A stretch of 64,000 bases of DNA from Colivicinus sp022776215 (lineage in GTDB: Bacteria; Bacillota_I; Bacilli_A; Erysipelotrichales; Erysipelotrichaceae), in assembly GCA_022776215.1 (NCBI GenBank), contig JALFIR010000017.1:1-64000 (forward strand), in the 5' to 3' direction. The translations under genes and the position numbers were made by a program. Below are positions 16,392 to 24,327 of this stretch, one piece after another. The notes under the pieces were generated by a model. That model had not been told where the DNA came from. It did not search any database and worked only from the letters and a program-made list of their open reading frames with translations. Numbering within the stretch: position 1 is the stretch's first letter; every line of letters starts with the position of its first letter.

Positions 16392-16404
16392 TTAAATTGA
16401 ACTA
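16377..16404 (+). repeat. 13-bp perfect inverted repeat with 2-nt loop
   Basis: TAGTTCAATTTAA (16377-16389) and TTAAATTGAACTA (16392-16404) are exact complements around AA. It marks the point where the small minus-strand frame is cut off, and may be a rearrangement junction or a hairpin. Confidence 0.75.
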
Positions 16405-16544
16405 CAATAAAATACCGGTCTTATGCCTTGAAACATAGTAATAATGCACGTTAATAAATCGCAAACTCTTCATACTTCATTATAATCATAAAGGCCAAAA
16501 AAATAAAATCTTTTAAGTATTCTCTTTTTAAAATGATACCCAAG

Positions 16545-16580
16545 TAGTGGGCTTCACTCAGACAGTGAATCTACCCACTA
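16545..16580 (+). repeat. Hairpin upstream of the orfA remnant
   Basis: AGTGGG and CCCACT enclose a nested CACT/AGTG pair. Such a hairpin in front of an IS orfA could limit its expression. It is part of the insert in rhuM. Confidence 0.4.
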
Positions 16581-16594
16581 ACTGTGTATTTTTT

Positions 16595-16790
16595 ATGAAA
16601 AAGGCATATACTGAACAAGAGATAAAAATATTGAGCGAAAACCCCAATGTTAAAAATGTAAGAAGGAACAGATTGGGTTTAACTTTGGAATTTAGACAGA
16701 AGTTATATGACGAATGGGTTAAAGTCCCTAGAATCGGAACCATCAGAAAATTTTTAAATGAGAATGGTGTTGATACAAGAATGACCAAAA
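16595..16790 (+). mobile_element. IS3-type transposase orfA remnant
   Basis: The frame beginning MKKAYTEQEIKILSENP and continuing through LTLEFRQKLYDEW and IGTIRKFLNENGVDTRM resembles the N-terminal helix-turn-helix region of IS3-family OrfA proteins. It breaks off at about 16785, where rhuM sequence resumes out of frame (the ORF runs on to a stop at 16813 only by chance). No orfB, no inverted repeats and no target duplication were found, so this is a degraded fragment. Confidence 0.55.
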
Positions 16791-17018
16791 AATCTTTTAT
16801 ATTTCATTATTAAGGATCATCCTTTTGCGGATGGTTGTAAAAGAATTGGTGCTTCTTTATTCTTAGAGTTTCTTAATAAGAATAAACACTTAATCATTGA
16901 TGGTAAACAAATTATTTCTAATAATGCATTAGTAGCTATTACTTTAATGATTGCAGAATCAAGACAAGAAGAGAAGGATGTGATGGTTAAGTTAGTTATG
17001 AATTTTTTGAGATATTAA

Positions 17019-17296
17019 AAACGTAAATTATTATGGTGTTTAGGAGATATTTCAACTGTCACAAAATTTGCGACAGTTGAAATCTTAAGGACATTTAAAC
17101 CGTTAAAAGTGGTTGTTACATTTTTTGCAACAACCTCTTTAGTAGTTCTCAACAGTTAAGGTTTTGACATTATTCCCAATAGCGACACGCAAAAAATGTG
17201 TCTTGCTTTAAGAATGTTATGTTTACTGAAAAGGAATATGCAAAATTTGCACGTTGCAATTTTTTAGTACGCTCATTTTTTTAGCATACTAAAAAA
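17019..17296. other. Non-coding stretch with rhuM-like palindromes
   Basis: No credible gene is seen between the rhuM remnant and the MATE exporter. It holds a 17-bp-arm palindrome at 17049-17083 with one mismatched pair (A17061/C17071) that could be read as STVTKFATVEI. A degenerate relative lies at 17108-17138 (readable as VVVTFFATT). Further weak inverted pieces around CAAAAAATGTG and CAAAATTTGCA follow. These look like dispersed copies of the element inside rhuM. Confidence 0.6.
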
Positions 17297-17316
17297 GAGC
17301 TAACAACTAGTAGCTC
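17290..17316 (-). terminator. Intrinsic terminator of the MATE gene
   Basis: On the minus strand GAGCTA (17316-17311) pairs with TAGCTC (17302-17297) and is followed by TTTTTT. The stem overlaps the stop codon of the exporter gene. Confidence 0.75.
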
Positions 17317-18646
17317 CTTGTAGGTTAGGCGTAATCATATATGATTTACCGTGTTTCTTGTATAGATAAGTAGATACAAACATTGTAGTTAGTTCTGCAA
17401 GTGGCATTGTTAACCAAACACCAGTAACACCCATGAATATAGGCAGTACTAGGATATAAATAACTACAAGTATTAATGATCTAAGTGTTGATACAATGGC
17501 TGATAATAGGCCATTACCTAGGGCTGTGAAGTAGCCTGAGATAAAGACATTGAAGCCAATGAATAAGAATATTGGGTTAAATATCTTTAGGCCATACCAT
17601 GTTATGTCAAATACATGTCCGTTTTCTACGAAGATATGAATGATGTCTTTACCAAAGATGTATGAGATGGCAGTAACTAGTATTGCGGTAATAATAATTG
17701 TTATAAAGCTATATCTAGTTGTTTCATTGATTTTGTCATAGTCTTTAGAACCAATGTTATAGCTAACGATTGGTGCTGCACCTACTGCGATTCCCATGTA
17801 GAAGGAAATAAAGAAGTAGTAGATGTTCATAATGATGGTTACAGCAGCTACACCATCTTCTTGGAAATATTTAAAAATTATAATATTGAATAAGAATGTA
17901 GTGATGCCAGTTGATAGTTCCGTTAACATTTCACTACTACCGTTGGTGCATGATTTAAGTAAAACATTCCAATCTATCTTGGGTTTGGTGAATTTAATGT
18001 TACTAAATTTAAGGAAATATACTAATCCTATAAGCATGCTTATTGAGATTGAAGATAGGGTGCCAAATGCTGCACCTATGGTTCCTAAATTGAATATGGC
18101 AACTAATATATAATCGAATACCACATTTAAGACAAGACCAATAGATGACATAATCATACCAATGTCTGATCTGCCATCGGTTCTTACAAGATATTCAAAG
18201 AATAGTTTAAAGGACATAGGTATGCTTCCTAAGAATATTACTAGGGCATATGGTAGTACGTGTACTAATAGTTTTTCACTACTTCCAAGGAAGATACAAA
18301 TGGGTTTTAAAAATACGATACCAAAGATTGTGAATAGTGTAGATAACAACAATAGTACGATGTTGATGAAGGTGAAGATTTCGTTGGCTTCTTGTTGTTT
18401 CTTTTGACCAAGTTTTTCACCTATAATAGCTCCAGATCCTGTTGCTAACATGACGGATGTTCCAAAGATTATACAGGTTATTGGGATTACGATGTTGATG
18501 CCAGCTAGAGCATCTGAGCTAACGTATTTGGATACAAAGAAACCATCGATGGCAGTATAGAATGATAAGAATATCATTGTTAGTACCGAGGGTACTAGGT
18601 ATTTTAGAAATTGAGGGTAGCTCATTTTATTTTCAAAACAGTTCAT
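17300..18646 (-). CDS. MATE family efflux transporter
   Basis: A 448-residue protein with about twelve hydrophobic segments, typical of multidrug and toxic compound extrusion carriers that use Na+ or H+. Family features include the early FLKYLVPSVLTMIFLSFY, IDGFFVSKYVSSDALAGINI and the mid-protein MGIAVGAAPIVSYNIGSKD repeat. The longer frame reaches 18703, but the ATG at 18646 (MNCFENKMSYP) follows AGGAGA and gives the normal length. It stands alone on the minus strand. Confidence 0.88.
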   Translation of the reverse strand: MNCFENKMSYPQFLKYLVPSVLTMIFLSFYTAIDGFFVSKYVSSDALAGINIVIPITCIIFGTSVMLATGSGAIIGEKLGQKKQQEANEIFTFINIVLLLLSTLFTIFGIVFLKPICIFLGSSEKLLVHVLPYALVIFLGSIPMSFKLFFEYLVRTDGRSDIGMIMSSIGLVLNVVFDYILVAIFNLGTIGAAFGTLSSISISMLIGLVYFLKFSNIKFTKPKIDWNVLLKSCTNGSSEMLTELSTGITTFLFNIIIFKYFQEDGVAAVTIIMNIYYFFISFYMGIAVGAAPIVSYNIGSKDYDKINETTRYSFITIIITAILVTAISYIFGKDIIHIFVENGHVFDITWYGLKIFNPIFLFIGFNVFISGYFTALGNGLLSAIVSTLRSLILVVIYILVLPIFMGVTGVWLTMPLAELTTMFVSTYLYKKHGKSYMITPNLQGATSC

Positions 18647-18674
18647 ATTTTCTCCTGATTTAACAATATCTAAT

Positions 18675-18703
18675 ACTAAACTATATAGTAGGTATATAGT
18701 CAA
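18675..18703 (-). promoter_or_regulatory. Possible MATE promoter and operator
   Basis: On the minus strand TTGACT (18703-18698) is followed at 17 bp by TTTAGT. Between them lie ACTATATAGT (18680-18689) and a further TATATAGT (18693-18700), repeats that could bind a repressor. Weak evidence. Confidence 0.3.
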
Positions 18704-18831
18704 GAAGTTTTTTAAAAAAATGTGTTGTCAACACCTAAAATGATGAAACTATATTTAATGAAAATCCTATTCATAATTTTGTTTACAATTTTATAAGTTA
18801 GCCTATCCTTTTATTGTTTCGGTCATTATAA

Positions 18832-18859
18832 TTGTAATGGTTGAACATTCAACTATAAT
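18832..18859 (+). promoter_or_regulatory. nrdD-1 promoter with GTTGAA-N2-TTCAAC operator
   Basis: GTTGAACATTCAAC (18840-18853) is a 6+6 bp palindrome that abuts TATAAT (18854-18859) and fills the spacer behind TTGTAA (18832-18837). The same palindrome with a TA centre sits in the promoter of the marR::nrdG gene at 27284-27297. A MarR-type dimer bound here would block RNA polymerase. Confidence 0.65.
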
Positions 18860-18882
18860 CTAAACCATAGGAGAAACTTATT

Positions 18883-21162
18883 ATGAATCAAATAAAAAAG
18901 CGTAAGGGCAATTTGGTAGCTTATGACCCTGAGAAGATAAGAGTAGCTATCACTAGTGCTAATCATGATATTAAGAAGAAGGCTTCTGATGCAGAAATTG
19001 AAGTAATCTTTGAGGCGGCTAAAAATGAGGTTGAGGAGCTTTTAACTAATCATAATGTTTCTGTAGATGAGATTAATGATATCGTTGAAAGAGCGATGAT
19101 GAAATATGATTGTTACGAATTAGCTAAACAATTTATTGAGTATCGTTACCGTCATAAATTAATTAGAGAATCAAATACAACTGATGAATCTATTTTTGAA
19201 TTGATTAATGGTAAGTCAGAGTATTGGAATGAAGAGAATTCAAATAAGAATGCAAGACTTGTTACTACACAACGTGACTATATTGCGGGTATTGTGAATA
19301 CAGATATTGCTAGAAGATTCTTACTACCAAAGGATGTGGTTAAGGCTCATGATGAGGGTATCATCCATGAACATGATATGGATTATCTAGCGGATTTCGC
19401 AAGGCATAATTGTGAGCTTATCAATCTTGAGGATATGCTTCAAAATGGTACTGTTTTAAATGGTGTAATGATTGAAAAGCCACATCGTTTTATTACAGCA
19501 AGTACTATTGCAACTCAAATCATGACTGCGGTTAGCGCTTCTAGTTATGGTGGTTTAACAGTTACCTTGACTCATTTAGCACCTTTTGTAAGATCTAGTT
19601 TCTATAGACACTATAAATTTTTTGTGAAGGAAGTTCTTGGTCAAGAATTGAACGCGTTGATTAACGAAGATACAAGAATGGATAGTGATGTTTATGCATC
19701 TATTCCTGCTGCCTTAGATTATGCGACTAAGCAAATTAAGAAGGAAGTTGAAGATGGTGTTCAAACTTTCAATTATCAAATTAATTCAATGTCTTCAACC
19801 AATGGTCAATCACCTTTCTGTTCAGTATTTATGTATCTAAATGAAACTGATGAATATAAAGATGAATTAGCTATGATTATCGAGGAGTTCTTGAAACAAA
19901 GAATTCAAGGCTTAAAGAATGAAAAGGGTATTTATGTTACCCAAGCTTTCCCTAAGCTTCTTTATGTCTTGGAAGAAGATAATATTACCGAAGGTTCTAG
20001 ATATTGGTATTTAACAGAATTAAGTGCTAAGTGTTCTGCTAAGCGTTTAGTTCCAGACTATGTTTCTGAGAAGATGATGAAGAGTCTTAAGATTAATAAG
20101 TTTGGTGTTGGAGATTGTTATGGTCCTATGGGCTGTAGATCTTTCTTAACTCCAGATAGAATTGAGGGTAATCCTGCTAATGCCTTAAATTATGATCCAA
20201 ATAAGGGTAAGTATTGGGGTAGATTCAATATGGGTGTATGTACAGTTAATCTATTTGATGCGGCTTTAAGTTCTAATCGTAATGAGGGTGAGTTCTGGAA
20301 ATTATTAGATGATAGATGTGAATTATGTCATACAGGTTTGAAGGTTAGAATTAATAGATTAGCTAGTGCTACTAGTGATGTGGCTCCAATATTGTGGCAA
20401 CATGGTGCTTTGGCAAGACTACAACCTCATGAGAAGTTGGAAAAGTTAGTATATGGTGGTTATTCTACTGCTTCACTTGGTTATGCAGCTTTATATGAAT
20501 GTGTTAAGTATATGACAGGCTTGAATCTTACTGATAAAGAGGGCGAGGCTTTTGGTATGCGTGTCATGAATTTCTTGAATGATAAGTGTGCTAAGTGGAA
20601 AAAGGAAGAGAATATTGATTATTCTGTTTATGGTACGCCTCTTGAGACTACTACTTATAAGTTTGCGAAGATGGCTAAGAAGAAGTTTGGCGATGATGTG
20701 TTTGTAAAACTTGATGGTCATGATAGAGATTATGTGACTAATTCAAGTCATACTCCTGTTTTCCAAAATATTGATGCGTTTGATAAGTTGGATATTGATG
20801 GTAAGTTCCAAGAATTATCTCCAGGTGGTAATGTAATTTATATTGAGACACCTAATCTTCAAAATAATATTGAGGCAATTTTAGAAGTAATCAAATATAT
20901 GTATGATCATACTATGTATGGTGAATTAAATACTAAGTCTGATTATTGCATGAATTGTGGTTATGATGGCGAGATTATGGTTGTTGAGGATGAAAAGACT
21001 CATAAGCTAGTTTGGGAATGTCCAAATTGTAAGAACCGTGACCAAAATAAGATGCAGGTAACAAGACGTACTTGTGGTTATCTAGGTTCTCATTATTGGA
21101 ATCAGGGTAGAACTGATGAGATAAGATCTAGAGTATTGCATCTAGATAATGTATGCGAATAA
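18883..21162 (+). CDS. nrdD: Anaerobic ribonucleoside-triphosphate reductase, E. coli-like (copy 1)
   Basis: A 759-residue class III reductase that makes dNTPs with a glycyl radical. An ATP-cone occupies about residues 3-95. The C-terminus has a four-Cys zinc site (CMNCGYDG and CPNCKN) and the glycyl radical loop RRTCGYLGSHYW. The RTCGYLG form matches the formate-dependent NrdD1 group. A ribosome site (AGGAGAAA) precedes the start. Its activase nrdG-1 lies 260 bp downstream behind a terminator. Control by the GTTGAA-N2-TTCAAC operator is inferred. Confidence 0.93.
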   Translation: MNQIKKRKGNLVAYDPEKIRVAITSANHDIKKKASDAEIEVIFEAAKNEVEELLTNHNVSVDEINDIVERAMMKYDCYELAKQFIEYRYRHKLIRESNTTDESIFELINGKSEYWNEENSNKNARLVTTQRDYIAGIVNTDIARRFLLPKDVVKAHDEGIIHEHDMDYLADFARHNCELINLEDMLQNGTVLNGVMIEKPHRFITASTIATQIMTAVSASSYGGLTVTLTHLAPFVRSSFYRHYKFFVKEVLGQELNALINEDTRMDSDVYASIPAALDYATKQIKKEVEDGVQTFNYQINSMSSTNGQSPFCSVFMYLNETDEYKDELAMIIEEFLKQRIQGLKNEKGIYVTQAFPKLLYVLEEDNITEGSRYWYLTELSAKCSAKRLVPDYVSEKMMKSLKINKFGVGDCYGPMGCRSFLTPDRIEGNPANALNYDPNKGKYWGRFNMGVCTVNLFDAALSSNRNEGEFWKLLDDRCELCHTGLKVRINRLASATSDVAPILWQHGALARLQPHEKLEKLVYGGYSTASLGYAALYECVKYMTGLNLTDKEGEAFGMRVMNFLNDKCAKWKKEENIDYSVYGTPLETTTYKFAKMAKKKFGDDVFVKLDGHDRDYVTNSSHTPVFQNIDAFDKLDIDGKFQELSPGGNVIYIETPNLQNNIEAILEVIKYMYDHTMYGELNTKSDYCMNCGYDGEIMVVEDEKTHKLVWECPNCKNRDQNKMQVTRRTCGYLGSHYWNQGRTDEIRSRVLHLDNVCE

Positions 21163-21172
21163 TTGAATGAAG

Positions 21173-21198
21173 TCGCTGGCTATGCTGGCGATTTTTTC
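21173..21198 (+). terminator. Intrinsic terminator of nrdD-1
   Basis: TCGC...GCGA (21173-21191) forms a hairpin with a small internal loop and an inner GC/GC pair, followed by TTTTTT. Confidence 0.65.
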
Positions 21199-21206
21199 TT
21201 ATTGTT

Positions 21207-21239
21207 TTTATACCCCATAAATTCTATATGGGGTATAAA
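21207..21239 (+). repeat. Strong unexplained inverted repeat between nrdD-1 and nrdG-1
   Basis: TTTATACCCCATA (21207-21219) and TATGGGGTATAAA (21227-21239) are exact complements with a 7-nt loop. No T-run follows, so it is not a simple terminator. A weaker pair, TGCACC/GGTGCA, spans 21331-21362 further on. The rest of this 260-bp gap holds no gene. Confidence 0.75.
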
Positions 21240-21422
21240 GGGTATAACAACTAAAGACTGTAACGAATAGTGAAAACTGATTTGTATAAATATCAGGTAA
21301 ATTAATAGCACTTCTTTTAATTATTAAGTGTGCACCCAATAAAACTATATACTTTTTGGTGCAATAAGATAGATAAGAAGTATATTTTATTAAAAGGAAG
21401 AATATTGGTCTAAAATGGATAT

Positions 21423-21914
21423 ATGAGATATGCACAAATAAGAAAAAAAGATATTGCGAATGGACCTGGCATCCGTGTGAGTATATTTGTACAAGGATGT
21501 CATTTTCATTGTAAGAATTGTTTTAATAGTGATACTTGGGATTTTAATGGTGGCCAAGAATTTAAACAAGAAGTTTTAGATAGATTATTAGAATATGGCG
21601 AAGATGTCCATGTCTGTGGTTTATCCGTTTTGGGTGGTGAACCATTGAATGAGAGAAATGTTGATGGTGTTGTAGAAATTTGTAAGGCTTTTAGAGAAAA
21701 GTTTCCAGATAAGTCTATATGGCTTTGGAGTGGCTATACTTATGAAAACCTTAATGATAATCAAAGAAGAGTATTAGAATATTTAGATGTCTTGGTTGAT
21801 GGCCAATTTGAAGATGAACTAAAGGATTTTAGACTTAAGTATCGTGGTTCTAGTAATCAAAGAGTGATTGATGTAAAGAAAAGTAGTATTAATAATATAG
21901 TTTCAATGATATAA
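21423..21914 (+). CDS. nrdG: Anaerobic ribonucleotide reductase activating protein
   Basis: A 163-residue radical-SAM enzyme that installs the glycyl radical on NrdD. It has NGPGIRVSIFVQGCHFHC with the CxxxCxxC cluster motif (CHFHCKNC, residues about 26-33), then GGEPL and WLWSGYTYE, typical of short NrdG proteins. It lacks a ribosome site; TAAAAT (21411-21416) is followed by exactly 6 nt and the ATG, suggesting a leaderless mRNA. An upstream ATG at 21415 meets a stop after three codons. It should serve nrdD-1 just upstream. Confidence 0.92.
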   Translation: MRYAQIRKKDIANGPGIRVSIFVQGCHFHCKNCFNSDTWDFNGGQEFKQEVLDRLLEYGEDVHVCGLSVLGGEPLNERNVDGVVEICKAFREKFPDKSIWLWSGYTYENLNDNQRRVLEYLDVLVDGQFEDELKDFRLKYRGSSNQRVIDVKKSSINNIVSMI

Positions 21915-21917
21915 CTC

Positions 21918-22030
21918 TTCAATAATGGAACATTTAGAGTATAATTATCCTTCAAAAGTGGAACATTTTGCGTTTAGAAGGTCTTCAATAATGGAATATT
22001 CTTTGTAAAAATAGTTTTCAATAATGGAAC
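21918..22030 (+). repeat. Four 14-bp repeats at an exact 33-bp period
   Basis: TTCAATAATGGAAC or a close variant occurs at 21918, 21951 (TTCAAAAGTGGAAC), 21984 (ending GGAAT) and 22017. Each start is exactly 33 bp from the last, about three helical turns. Each unit is nearly palindromic (TTC...GAA). The array lies directly upstream of the DUF4143 ATPase gene and looks like a cooperative protein-binding array. Confidence 0.85.
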
Positions 22031-22075
22031 TTGTGTATTTTAATGTATAATAAACATAAGGAGAAATGGGCTAAA

Positions 22076-23419
22076 ATGAAGATTTTTAAGAGAAAAGCTT
22101 ATCAATCATTATTGGAGTGGAAAAATAAATACTCAAATAATTATGCTTGTTTACTAGAAGGGGCTAGAAGAGTGGGCAAGTCTACACTTGCGGAAGAGTT
22201 CGCAAAGAATGAATTTAGGTCTTATATTAGAGTGGATTTTTCGGATATTACTAATGAAATGTTGGAGATATTTGATGATATTGCGAATTTAAATTATTTT
22301 TTCTTGCGTCTACAGGCAATGACTAATGTTACTTTGTATGAAAAAGAGTCGGTCATTATCTTTGATGAGATTCAGCTATGTCCTAAGGTTAGACAGGCAG
22401 TCAAACACTTAGTTAAAGACGGACGTTATTTTTATATTGAGACAGGTTCTTTGTTGTCGATTAAACAAAATGTTCAAAGTATCGTCATCCCTTCTGAGGA
22501 ACATAAGATTTCTATTCATCCATTGGACTATGAGGAATTCCTGTGGGCTACTGGAGAGAATAGTGAATTATTAAAAGAAGTCGCAAAGAAAAAGATTCCT
22601 TTGGGTGATGGGGTCAATAGAAGATTGATGAAAAGTTTCAGACTATATATAGCTGTTGGTGGCATGCCTCAAGCAGTCAATGAATATATTGATACTAATA
22701 ATCTTGAAAGAGTTGATAAGGTTAAGAGCAAGATATTGTCTTTATATAATGATGATTTGTTCAAAATAGATGTTTCTGGTAAGACGAGTGCCATGTTTGA
22801 TGCAATTCCAAGTCAATTAGCTCTTCAAAAGAAATATTTTTCCATTTCTATGGCTACTAAAAAGAAGAAGACTTCTAAGGATGAGGAAAGATTCTTTAAC
22901 TTGCTTAATTCGAAGACAGTTATTCCTGTGTTTAATGTCACACAACCTTGTTTTGAATTAGCTCAGGATAAACAATTGGATAAGTTTAAACTCTATTTCT
23001 CTGATGTGGGTTTGTTTGTCACAAGATTGTTTAACAATGGTAAGGGTGTAGAAAATGATATCTATAACAAGTTGTTGAGTGATAGGATTGATGCAAACTT
23101 GGGTTATTTGTATGAGAATGCGATTGCGCAGATATTAACCGCAAATAATTTAGATTTCTATTATTATACTTGGAAGGATGATGATGATCCACATCTAAAG
23201 GAAATAGATTTCTTGTTGGCTTCTCATAAAAAACTTATTCCAATTGAGGTTAAGTCAGCTTATAGGAATAATCATAAGTCGTTGGATGTTTTTGTGAATA
23301 AACATTCTAAGGTTGTTGGTAGACGCATTCTTGTTTCACAAAAGGATTTTGGTAATGAAGAAATGTTGGAATTAATTCCGTTTTATGCTTTTCCTTTTGT
23401 TGCGTCTAATGAATTTTAA
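22076..23419 (+). CDS. ATP-binding protein, AAA_14/DUF4143 family
   Basis: A 447-residue protein with an N-terminal AAA-type ATPase: Walker A as GARRVGKST near residue 28, Walker B as VIIFDEIQ near 95, and a sensor segment IETGSLL near 123. The C-terminal DUF4143 part contains EIDFLL...PIEVKS, like a PD-(D/E)xK nuclease core. Such ATPases are common in gut anaerobes and their function is unknown. The ATG at 22076 is chosen because AAGGAG lies 12 nt upstream; the frame is open to 22031. The phased repeats in front suggest its own regulation. Confidence 0.82.
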   Translation: MKIFKRKAYQSLLEWKNKYSNNYACLLEGARRVGKSTLAEEFAKNEFRSYIRVDFSDITNEMLEIFDDIANLNYFFLRLQAMTNVTLYEKESVIIFDEIQLCPKVRQAVKHLVKDGRYFYIETGSLLSIKQNVQSIVIPSEEHKISIHPLDYEEFLWATGENSELLKEVAKKKIPLGDGVNRRLMKSFRLYIAVGGMPQAVNEYIDTNNLERVDKVKSKILSLYNDDLFKIDVSGKTSAMFDAIPSQLALQKKYFSISMATKKKKTSKDEERFFNLLNSKTVIPVFNVTQPCFELAQDKQLDKFKLYFSDVGLFVTRLFNNGKGVENDIYNKLLSDRIDANLGYLYENAIAQILTANNLDFYYYTWKDDDDPHLKEIDFLLASHKKLIPIEVKSAYRNNHKSLDVFVNKHSKVVGRRILVSQKDFGNEEMLELIPFYAFPFVASNEF

Positions 23420-23439
23420 AAGTGTGTTAGAATTGTGCT

Positions 23440-24327
23440 ATGGAGACTCTTGTTACATTATCAAAAATAGATAGATTAGATAGATACACCAAGAATGACG
23501 TTGATGGTCTTTTGTTTGGTGGTCCTTTAAGTTTGCGTTTTAATTATTCTTTAAGCGAAATTAATACAATCAATGAATATTGTCATAAAGAGGGCTTAAA
23601 GAGATATATTGTGCTTGATGCCTTTATCAGTGAAAATGATAAGGCTGTAGTGAATGATTATTTTAGTTTTTTAAAGAATTTGGATGTTGATGGTATATAT
23701 TTTACTGACTTAGGCATCATTAATGTTGCTAGTTCTTTTGGAATGGGAGACAAATTAATCTATGACCCAGATACCTTATTAACTAATAGTTTGGATATTA
23801 ACTTCTTCTTACGCCAGGGTATTGGTACTGTTTTGGCTAGGGAATTGAGTTTAGATGAGGTTAAAAGGATCTTAACAAATAATCCTGGTAAATGTGATAT
23901 GCAAGTGTTTGGTCATCTTAAGATGTCTTATTCTAAGCGTCATTTTATGACTAATTACTTTAATTATTTAGGAGTAGAAAAAGATATATTAGGAAAGCGT
24001 AATATTACATTAGTTGAAGAGAATCGTAATTACCGTTTGCCTATTTTAGAGGATGAATACGGTACTCGTATTTATTCTGACTATATCTTTTTGATGTATA
24101 AAGAATTTGCAGATTTAAAGCCTTTATTAAAAAGAGCTATTATCGATGATACTTTTATTGAAAATACTAATTTAATTTTTGCGATTTTAAGAGATGTAAA
24201 AAGAGTTAGTGATGTGAATGCGGTGTTCTTAGAAGAGAATATTTTAAGTAAATACGATAATTATCAATTTTCTAATGGATACTTATCAAATAAAACAAGT
24301 AAGGTAAAGGAGGATGGCAATGAATAA
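23440..24327 (+). CDS. Peptidase U32 family protein, smaller partner (YrrN-like)
   Basis: A 295-residue TIM-barrel-like protein with residual U32 sequence (IYFTDLGIINVAS, QVFGHLKMSYSKR). It directly precedes and overlaps a full U32 gene. In Bacillus subtilis the neighbouring yrrN-yrrO pair takes part in tRNA wobble-uridine hydroxylation (TrhP), so a partner role is likely. There is no ribosome site: TAGAAT (23428-23433) is followed by exactly 6 nt (TGTGCT) and ATG, a leaderless layout. Confidence 0.72.
   Translation: METLVTLSKIDRLDRYTKNDVDGLLFGGPLSLRFNYSLSEINTINEYCHKEGLKRYIVLDAFISENDKAVVNDYFSFLKNLDVDGIYFTDLGIINVASSFGMGDKLIYDPDTLLTNSLDINFFLRQGIGTVLARELSLDEVKRILTNNPGKCDMQVFGHLKMSYSKRHFMTNYFNYLGVEKDILGKRNITLVEENRNYRLPILEDEYGTRIYSDYIFLMYKEFADLKPLLKRAIIDDTFIENTNLIFAILRDVKRVSDVNAVFLEENILSKYDNYQFSNGYLSNKTSKVKEDGNE

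Larger units (their letters stand above)
15037..17018 (+). pseudogene. rhuM-like virulence/Fic-domain gene, interrupted and decayed
   Basis: The 5' part (15037-15471) reads as a RhuM N-terminus: VWLNRHQMAKLFDRD, YFNLDVIISVGY and FRKWATSILKDYM. The family sequence continues in another frame after a frameshift near 15465 (TKEVLSVIETYSNAL, then LSLLDDYDHGTLSKPKG) and meets an in-frame stop at about 15609. It breaks off near 15656. The 3' part resumes at 16791-17018 with NLLYFIIKDHPFADGCKRIG, a Fic-type HPFxDGxxR motif, and ends MVKLVMNFLRY. About 1.1 kb of foreign DNA separates the halves. A frameshift, a nonsense codon and an insertion together mean the gene is dead. The intact 144-residue N-terminal ORF might still be translated. 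Confidence 0.85.

Noticed and set aside
16547..16594. Extended start for the orfA remnant
   Set aside because: The upstream codons lie in a hairpin with no ribosome site. Family similarity begins at MKKAYTEQ (16595).
21918..22030. CRISPR-like array
   Set aside because: The units are only 14 bp, the 19-bp gaps are short and AT-rich, and no cas genes are nearby. The exact 33-bp period upstream of one gene fits protein-binding sites better.
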